Below are positions 7,896-12,308 of a stretch of DNA of 12,308 nucleotides, one piece after another. Numbering within the stretch: the first letter of the stretch is position 1; every line of letters begins with the position of its first letter. This DNA comes from an uncultured Sutterella sp. (GTDB taxonomy: Bacteria > Pseudomonadota > Gammaproteobacteria > Burkholderiales > Burkholderiaceae_F). The DNA lies in NCBI GenBank assembly GCA_900552195.1, contig URYO01000021.1, forward strand, positions 1 to 12,308. Direction: 5' to 3'. Below the pieces are notes generated by a model. It had not been told where the DNA came from. It saw nothing but the letters and a program-made list of their open reading frames with translations, and made no database searches. The position numbers were made by a program, and so were the translations under genes.

Positions 7896-8318
7896 ATGGC
7901 ACGTAACGGCAAAAGACGTCTTTTAGCAGAGATGAACGTCGTCCCGTACATTGACGTGATGCTCGTTCTCGTGGTGATCCTGATGGTCGCCGCCCCATAC
8001 GTCAACCCTTCGATCGTCGATCTGCCGAAAGTCAATAAAGCGGCTCGCACTCCGGATAAAGTTGTCGAAGTCATTATCTCGCCAGACGGCAAACTCCAGA
8101 TCCGCGATACTGCAAAGAAATTAACTCCGGTTGATTTCCCTCAGTTAGTCTCTACGGTCGAATCGATGCAGACCGACGGAAATCAGGTTCCGGTTGTCAT
8201 TGCTGCGGATAAAACCGTCGCATATGAAAAAGTCATCGACGTGATGCGCAATCTACAAAAGGCCAACATCACGCGTATCGGTCTGTCATTGCAACTTGAA
8301 GGAAGCGGTGCCAAGTAA
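7896..8318 (+). CDS. tolR: Tol system motor subunit TolR (ExbD/TolR family)
   Basis: Inner-membrane protein with one N-terminal helix and a periplasmic domain; it is the second motor subunit with TolQ. The segment MNVVPYIDVMLVLVVILM (13-30) carries Asp20, which aligns with the membrane Asp23 of E. coli TolR needed for proton use. The periplasmic part (about 40-140) has the family pattern including VPVVIAADK and YEKVIDVM. Its length of 140 residues is normal. The ribosome site AAGGA overlaps the tolQ stop (TAAGGA), and the ATG lies 9 nt after tolQ, so the two are coupled. Confidence 0.96.
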   Translation: MARNGKRRLLAEMNVVPYIDVMLVLVVILMVAAPYVNPSIVDLPKVNKAARTPDKVVEVIISPDGKLQIRDTAKKLTPVDFPQLVSTVESMQTDGNQVPVVIAADKTVAYEKVIDVMRNLQKANITRIGLSLQLEGSGAK

Positions 8319-9517
8319 TGGACGACTTATCTCCGAATCAAGCGAATCGGCTCTCAGGCGCTCAGGGTTATTGGGGCACGGCTTTTGTGCTCGCTTTAAT
8401 CGCCCACGGGCTTCTTTTTGTGCTGCTCTTCGTTTCCATGCAATGGAGATCGGAGCCGACAGGCCCCGTCTATGCCGAACTGTGGAACGGCGACATGCCG
8501 GCAGCAGAAGCCCCGGCAGAGACGCAACCGGAACCGCAGCCTGAGCCGGAACCCGAGCCTCAGCCCGAACCGGAGCCCCAACCTGAACCTCAGCCGGAAC
8601 CGGAACCCGCTCCCGAGCCTCCTGCTCCGGAAGAGCCTCAGCAGCAGCTGCCTCCGCCCCCGCCTCCTATCGCTCAGACGGATTTAGATCGTCAAGCCAA
8701 TCTGTTTGAGGATCCGGACATCGTCCAAGAAAGACTCGACCGCGAAAAGAAGAAACAGGAAGAGGAAAAACAACGCATTCTTGAGCGCGAACGTCAGCTT
8801 CAGGAAGCCAAACGAGCTGAAGAGCAGCGCAAAGCCGAAGAAGCTCGCCAGGCTGAACTGCGCCGTCAGGAAGAAGAACGACGCATCGAAGAACAGAAGC
8901 GTCAGGAAGAGCTGAAGAAACAAGAAGAGCAGAAACGCTTAGCGGAAGAAAAACGTAAGGCTGAAGAAAAAGCAGAAGCCGAGCGCAAAGCCAAGCAGGA
9001 AGAACTCAAGAAGCAAGCTCAGGAACGCGAACGCAAGATCGCTGAAGAAAAGGCTCAGCGAGAAAAAGCCTTAGCTGAAAAGCGCAAGGCTCAAGAAGAA
9101 CTCAATCGTCAGAGAGCCCAAGAACAGGCGAATGCCGTCCGCAGAAAAGAAATGCTCAGCCGCTTAACCGGCCAGAGCGGATCTGCCATGGGTTCAGGCT
9201 CCGGCGCCATGACGAACTTTCAGCAAGCCCAGTACAACAACCGTATCGTTGCCTGCATCCGTCCGCATATTACGTTTAATACGCCGGCCGGCGCCAAACG
9301 CGGAATGTACGTTGCCAAGTTCGATGTCCGACTGCTCAAGAACGGTCAGAAGGCTGTTCCGCCCAAGATGATCAGCAGCAGCGGTCTGAAGGCTTTCGAT
9401 ACAGCGGTGGAAAAAGCGATTCTGATGTGCAATCCCTTCCCCAAACCCCCGGTAGGAGACATTCCCTCTTCTATTACATTGACATTTGATCCGGTTGACG
9501 ACGCAAACGGTCGTTAA
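8318..9517 (+). CDS. tolA: Tol system periplasm-spanning protein TolA
   Basis: TolA links the TolQR motor to the outer-membrane side (TolB/Pal). Order of parts: short cytoplasmic N-terminus; membrane helix about 21-41 with His30, the position of the conserved SxxxH of TonB/TolA, here AxxxH (Ala26); a Pro-Glu/Gln rigid segment (69-100) and a Pro-rich stretch to 117; a long charged coiled coil (about 134-285) rich in Glu, Lys, Arg and Gln; and a C-terminal domain (about 300-395) with Cys313 and Cys371, likely a disulfide, and the ITLTFDP end. The 399 residues are close to family length. The ATG overlaps the tolR stop (TAATG); GAAGGAAG lies about 12 nt upstream. The C-terminal domain makes TolA much more likely than TonB. 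Confidence 0.93.
   Translation: MDDLSPNQANRLSGAQGYWGTAFVLALIAHGLLFVLLFVSMQWRSEPTGPVYAELWNGDMPAAEAPAETQPEPQPEPEPEPQPEPEPQPEPQPEPEPAPEPPAPEEPQQQLPPPPPPIAQTDLDRQANLFEDPDIVQERLDREKKKQEEEKQRILERERQLQEAKRAEEQRKAEEARQAELRRQEEERRIEEQKRQEELKKQEEQKRLAEEKRKAEEKAEAERKAKQEELKKQAQERERKIAEEKAQREKALAEKRKAQEELNRQRAQEQANAVRRKEMLSRLTGQSGSAMGSGSGAMTNFQQAQYNNRIVACIRPHITFNTPAGAKRGMYVAKFDVRLLKNGQKAVPPKMISSSGLKAFDTAVEKAILMCNPFPKPPVGDIPSSITLTFDPVDDANGR
8525..8617 (+). repeat. Pro-Glu/Gln low-complexity coding repeat in tolA
   Basis: About 31 codons alternate Pro with Glu or Gln (residues 70-100), built from imperfect CCGGAACC, GAGCCT and CAGCCC-type units. Codons vary between copies, so the DNA is not a clean tandem array, which suggests selection on the protein rather than recent slippage. 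Such PE segments form stiff extended rods in TonB-like proteins. Confidence 0.8.
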
Positions 9518-9534
9518 CCTAACGGAGACAGCCT

Positions 9535-11046
9535 ATGAGTACCTCGGCAGCCGCATCCGCCGAAATCGCCAAAGTCGCACAAACAGCGGTTACGACAGAA
9601 GAACTTTTAAGCGGCGACAGCAACATCCTGGATCAACTCCTGCTGATGTTTGAAAAAGGGCTTAACCAGCCGATCATCTATTGGCAGCTGGCCTCCATTC
9701 TGGGCTCACTGTTTTTAGCTTGGCTGCTCGGCAAATACATCCGCATGCGGATTATTAAGCACTTAGCCGCCAATGAAATCATCGAAAGCGACGAGATCAA
9801 AGCGGAAGAAGGCGAAGCCCCTGTCAAGCCTGAACATCGCGAGAGCGCCTTCTGGGCAAAGGTAAGACGAGGCATAGAGACGCTGATTTTGCGGCTGAGT
9901 TTCCCGCTGCTTGGAATGTTCTTCATCGCGGTCAGCACCTTTACCGTGCGACTTTTCGGCTTGCTTCCTAAGAAAGCCCTGCCGCTGGAATCCATTGCGT
10001 GGCTGATTCTCGGGGCCTACGTTGTGATCCGCACGGTCGTATTTCTGCTGCACTCACTTTCGCGCAAATACAACAGCAGCCTGGATAACTTCCTGACGTT
10101 TTCGATTTGGGGCGGTGTCGCGCTTCAGATCGTCGGTGTACTGCCTAAGTGCGTCGAATTCATGCAGACCACCAAAATTCCGCTGGGAAGCACCAACGCA
10201 ACGGTTTGGTCTGTCTTCCTTTCCGGCTTCTCGATTGCCTTAGCGCTCTTTATCGCGAAGTGGATCGGTCAGTTCTTTGAGAAATGGATAAACAGCCTTC
10301 CGACCATGGAGTCCAACGTCCGCGTTGTGATCATCCGGGTAGTCAAGGTCGTTTTAGTGACGATTGCGATTCTGATCGGTCTGGCTTCCGTTGGTATTGA
10401 CATCACCGTGCTTGGTGTCTTCGGCGGTGCCATCGGTGTCGGCTTAGGTTTCGGCTTGCAGAAAATTGCCTCTAACTACGTCAGCGGATTCATTATTCTT
10501 CTGGACAAGAGCATCAAAATCGGCGACTTAGTAAATGTTTCCGGTGTTGAAGGCATTGTGACGGACATCAAAACGCGTTACACAGCGGTCAAAGCTTATG
10601 ACGGCAGCGTCACGATTATCCCTAACGAGAATTTTGTGACCAGCAACGTCCGCAATACTTCTTATTTACTTGGCCCGGGCCGCGCCACCGTCATGATGAG
10701 CGTTGACTACAGCTCCAACATTGATGAAGTCATTGAGCTCATGACCGATATTGTTCGCAAGCAGCCTCGTGTCTTGATCAATCCGGCGCCCTACACCATT
10801 CTGACGAACTTCGGAGCTGACGGAATTGAGCTGACTTCTTACTTCTGGGTCCCAGATCCTGAAAAAGGAACCGCAACTCTGAGATCCAATATCGGACGCG
10901 CCATGTTCCGCGAGTTCAATAAACGCAAGATCAACATTCCGTTCCAGCAGCGTGACCTGCGCATTATTTCGATGCCGGATGTTGTCTGCAAGGTTGAAAA
11001 TGACGTCCCTGTTGCCTCTAAGGCGGAGGTTAAAGCGGGAACGTAA
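9535..11046 (+). CDS. MscS-family mechanosensitive channel
   Basis: Inner-membrane small-conductance mechanosensitive channel that would release solutes on hypo-osmotic stress. At 503 residues it is longer than E. coli MscS (286) because of extra N-terminal helices (about 48-66, 117-140, 153-172, 186-203, 223-242). The MscS core follows: a helix at about 265-287, the glycine-rich pore helix GGAIGVGLGFGLQKIASNYV (297-316), and the beta domain signature KSIKIGDLVNVSGVEGIV with IIPNENF. The C-terminal cytoplasmic domain ends in INIPFQQRDL (466-475) plus a short tail. The ATG is 17 nt after tolA, with GGAG 7 nt upstream, so it is probably read from the tol transcript. A hairpin terminator follows. 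It is not tolB, whose place it takes. Confidence 0.93.
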   Translation: MSTSAAASAEIAKVAQTAVTTEELLSGDSNILDQLLLMFEKGLNQPIIYWQLASILGSLFLAWLLGKYIRMRIIKHLAANEIIESDEIKAEEGEAPVKPEHRESAFWAKVRRGIETLILRLSFPLLGMFFIAVSTFTVRLFGLLPKKALPLESIAWLILGAYVVIRTVVFLLHSLSRKYNSSLDNFLTFSIWGGVALQIVGVLPKCVEFMQTTKIPLGSTNATVWSVFLSGFSIALALFIAKWIGQFFEKWINSLPTMESNVRVVIIRVVKVVLVTIAILIGLASVGIDITVLGVFGGAIGVGLGFGLQKIASNYVSGFIILLDKSIKIGDLVNVSGVEGIVTDIKTRYTAVKAYDGSVTIIPNENFVTSNVRNTSYLLGPGRATVMMSVDYSSNIDEVIELMTDIVRKQPRVLINPAPYTILTNFGADGIELTSYFWVPDPEKGTATLRSNIGRAMFREFNKRKINIPFQQRDLRIISMPDVVCKVENDVPVASKAEVKAGT

Positions 11047-11072
11047 CTGTTTTCTTAACCCGCTCTATTCCG

Positions 11073-11101
11073 AAAAGTCGAAGCTCAGTCCTTCGACTTT
11101 T
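11073..11101 (+). terminator. Intrinsic terminator after the tol-mscS cluster
   Basis: AAAAGTCGAAG (11073-11083), loop CTCAGTC, CTTCGACTTTT (11091-11101): a perfect 11-bp stem followed by CTTTCTTTC. It starts 26 nt after the channel stop. The A-run on the other side could let it work on the minus strand as well. Confidence 0.85.
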
Positions 11102-11151
11102 CTTTCTTTCGTCACTCAGTCCTCAATCCACAAAATTCAAATAACACCAAT

Positions 11152-11802
11152 ATGTTTCGCAAATTAGGTCCTTGGTTCATGTTCATCGCTGCATTATTCG
11201 TCATGAGTTTAGGTATTGCGCTCGTCACCCGAGGCAATCTCGGTACAACGCCGATTAGCTCGCTTCCTCTGGTTTCCGCTTATGCCAGCGACTTAACCTT
11301 CGGCGAAACAACTTTTCTGATCAATCTGCTTTTTGTCGTCGCCCAATGGATACTCCTCAGACGCTCCATTAACAAGGTGCTGCTCCTTGCACAAATTCCG
11401 ATCACGCTGGCCTTCTCTTACTTCATCGACACCTCTATGAAGTTCACCGAGTTTCTGTCTTCTGATGTTTACTGGAAGTGTTTTGCAGTCTCGATGCTTG
11501 GAAACGTGGTGCTCGGACTCGGCGTTGCTTTAGAAGTGTTTTCCGGCGCCGCAGCGTTGCCCGGAGAAGGTCTCGTGCTTGCCGTTAGTACGGTTCTACA
11601 CAAGCCATTTTCATCCGTCAAAATCGCCAATGACGTTATCTTGGTTTTGCTGACTTTACTTCTTAGTTACTGCGTTTTCCATGAAATACACGGGCTGCGA
11701 GAAGGAACTGTGATTTCAGCGTTATGCGTCGGTATTTTTGTGAAATTTTGGCTTGCCGGACTCACAAAACTCTTCAAGAGAGCGCCGGCAGACACAGAGT
11801 AA
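11152..11802 (+). CDS. YczE/YyaS/YitT-type integral membrane protein, function unknown
   Basis: A 216-residue membrane protein resembling the YczE/YitT group. Hydrophobic helices are at about 7-26, 52-69, 76-93, 110-130, 160-178 and 186-203. Family-like motifs are RGNLGTTPISSLP (27-39) after the first helix and REGTVISALCVGI (183-195) near the end. No enzyme or transport function is established for this group, and I infer none. The ATG at 11152 sits 50 nt after the terminator; no Shine-Dalgarno is visible before it and I see no good promoter in the short gap, so it may have its own weak promoter or depend on read-through. The start fits the family N-terminus. Confidence 0.8.
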   Translation: MFRKLGPWFMFIAALFVMSLGIALVTRGNLGTTPISSLPLVSAYASDLTFGETTFLINLLFVVAQWILLRRSINKVLLLAQIPITLAFSYFIDTSMKFTEFLSSDVYWKCFAVSMLGNVVLGLGVALEVFSGAAALPGEGLVLAVSTVLHKPFSSVKIANDVILVLLTLLLSYCVFHEIHGLREGTVISALCVGIFVKFWLAGLTKLFKRAPADTE

Positions 11803-11845
11803 CTATTAGAGTCTTCTAGCCACGGTGGATACCGGAGAATTTAAA

Positions 11846-12142
11846 TCAGGCGCGATGGGTCGGAGTCGTCAGCTTCAAAGCCTTGCTGATTCTAAATATT
11901 GTCTCGAATTATGGAGAGCCTTCGGGACGGAACGCTTTGTACAACGACTTTCTTGAGAGACCCGTCTCCCTTGCGAGCTGAACCATTCCTTTGGCCTTCA
12001 CCATTTCGCCAAGTGCTCTTCTAACGAGTGATCCGTCCCCCGGATCTTCATCAACACAGGCCTTGAAAAAGGCTTGAGGATTGTTTTCCGTATTAATAAG
12101 GAAGTCCTGGATGTCAAATTCTTTGGCAAGCTTCGTAGTCAC
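11846..12142 (-). pseudogene. HI1420-type addiction-module antitoxin gene interrupted by an in-frame stop
   Basis: The intact part (GTG at 12142 to TAA at 11909-11911, 77 codons) begins MTTKLAKEFDIQDFL and contains a helix-turn-helix LARETGLSRKSLYKAF (56-71) followed by PEGSP, all typical of HigA-like antitoxins of the HI1420 group (about 95-100 residues). Beyond the TAA the same frame continues for 20 codons, FETIFRISKALKLTTPTHRA, to a TGA at 11846-11848. That stretch matches the missing last helix and tail of the family (compare PEGNPxFxTVxKVxxALGLK). One base change, for example TCA or GAA to TAA, explains it. The product would keep the DNA-binding helices but lose the last core helix. GTG start: upstream a 30-codon frame ending LLEEYKA overlaps it by GTGA, the usual toxin-antitoxin arrangement. 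It lies convergent to the membrane-protein gene. Confidence 0.8.
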
Positions 12143-12231
12143 GCTTTGTACTCTTCAAGTAAGTTCCTCGTCGAAATCTTCAGCGAAAGTTTAAATGAAC
12201 GCCGGCATTCTTGATTGAACTCGGCAGCCTC
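12139..12231 (-). other. Possible remnant of the toxin C-terminus upstream of the antitoxin
   Basis: On the minus strand a 30-codon frame (12231 to the TGA at 12139-12141) ends in LLEEYKA and overlaps the antitoxin GTG by GTGA. Position, phase and end are what one expects of the RelE/HigB-like killer protein that precedes HI1420-type antitoxins. The frame is stopped upstream by TAA at 12232-12234, and I could not recognise the toxin motif (GGDKSTQ-like) clearly. It may be decayed, or chance. The remaining 74 nt to the window end have stops in the frames I read and no recognisable gene. Confidence 0.25.
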
Positions 12232-12308
12232 TTACGCGACTACTGAATCCAGGTGTTGCTGTGCATTAAACATTAGAAGCGGGGCTTAAAGCTGAGTACA
12301 CGACTGAC

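Noticed and set aside
8525..8617. Possible tandem DNA repeat or CRISPR-like array
   Set aside because: The units are short, imperfect and codon-phased within tolA; they encode the Pro-Glu rod.
8684..8923. Phe/Leu-rich minus-strand ORF opposite tolA that looks like a membrane protein
   Set aside because: The hydrophobic composition is the mirror of the Lys/Glu-rich coiled coil codons on the other strand (AAG/GAA giving CTT/TTC).
11803..11845. CCACGGTGG dyad after the membrane-protein gene as a terminator
   Set aside because: The stem is 4 bp with no T-run on either strand.

Overview
The window (about 50% GC by eye, no RNA genes or CRISPR seen) looks like a chromosomal segment of a Gram-negative proteobacterium. 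The ybgC-tolQ-tolR-tolA genes show an outer membrane and the Tol system. The long Dpp-like transporter lipoprotein with a C-terminal membrane helix, and the general protein flavour, suggest Burkholderiales, perhaps Sutterellaceae. That taxonomic call is inference, not a database result.

Layout. Positions 22-6486 (minus strand) hold a tight four-gene operon for a peptide/nickel/opine-class ABC importer. In transcription order these are a substrate-binding lipoprotein (starts 6486), a DppB-type permease (4222), a long DppC-type permease (3248) and a fused two-domain ATPase (1833). Neighbouring genes overlap by 4, 4 and 1 nt, so all subunits of one transporter are translationally coupled. The gene order (binding protein, permease, permease, double ATPase) resembles yejABEF.

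Positions 6487-6760 are a divergent intergenic region with candidate promoters in both directions, small dyads, a GC-rich 8-bp hairpin and a possible 12-codon leader ORF whose stop overlaps the ybgC start. From 6761 to 11046 (plus strand) lies a Tol-type cluster: ybgC thioesterase, tolQ, tolR, tolA, then an MscS-family channel where tolB-pal is usually found. A strong hairpin terminator at 11073-11101 closes it. TolQ and TolR form the proton-driven motor and TolA is the periplasm-spanning arm; the channel may be transcribed with them.

From 11152 the content changes. There is a five-or-so-helix YczE/YitT-type membrane protein (plus strand), then, convergently, a HI1420-type antitoxin gene. An in-frame TAA interrupts the antitoxin, and the missing C-terminal part of the family is still readable beyond it. 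No intact toxin is visible in the 166 nt that remain upstream. This end of the window looks like a decaying toxin-antitoxin module.

I did not find a clearly new biological system. The points most worth a second look are the interrupted antitoxin, the tolQRA-mscS arrangement without tolB-pal, the doubly anchored binding protein and the leader structure ahead of ybgC.
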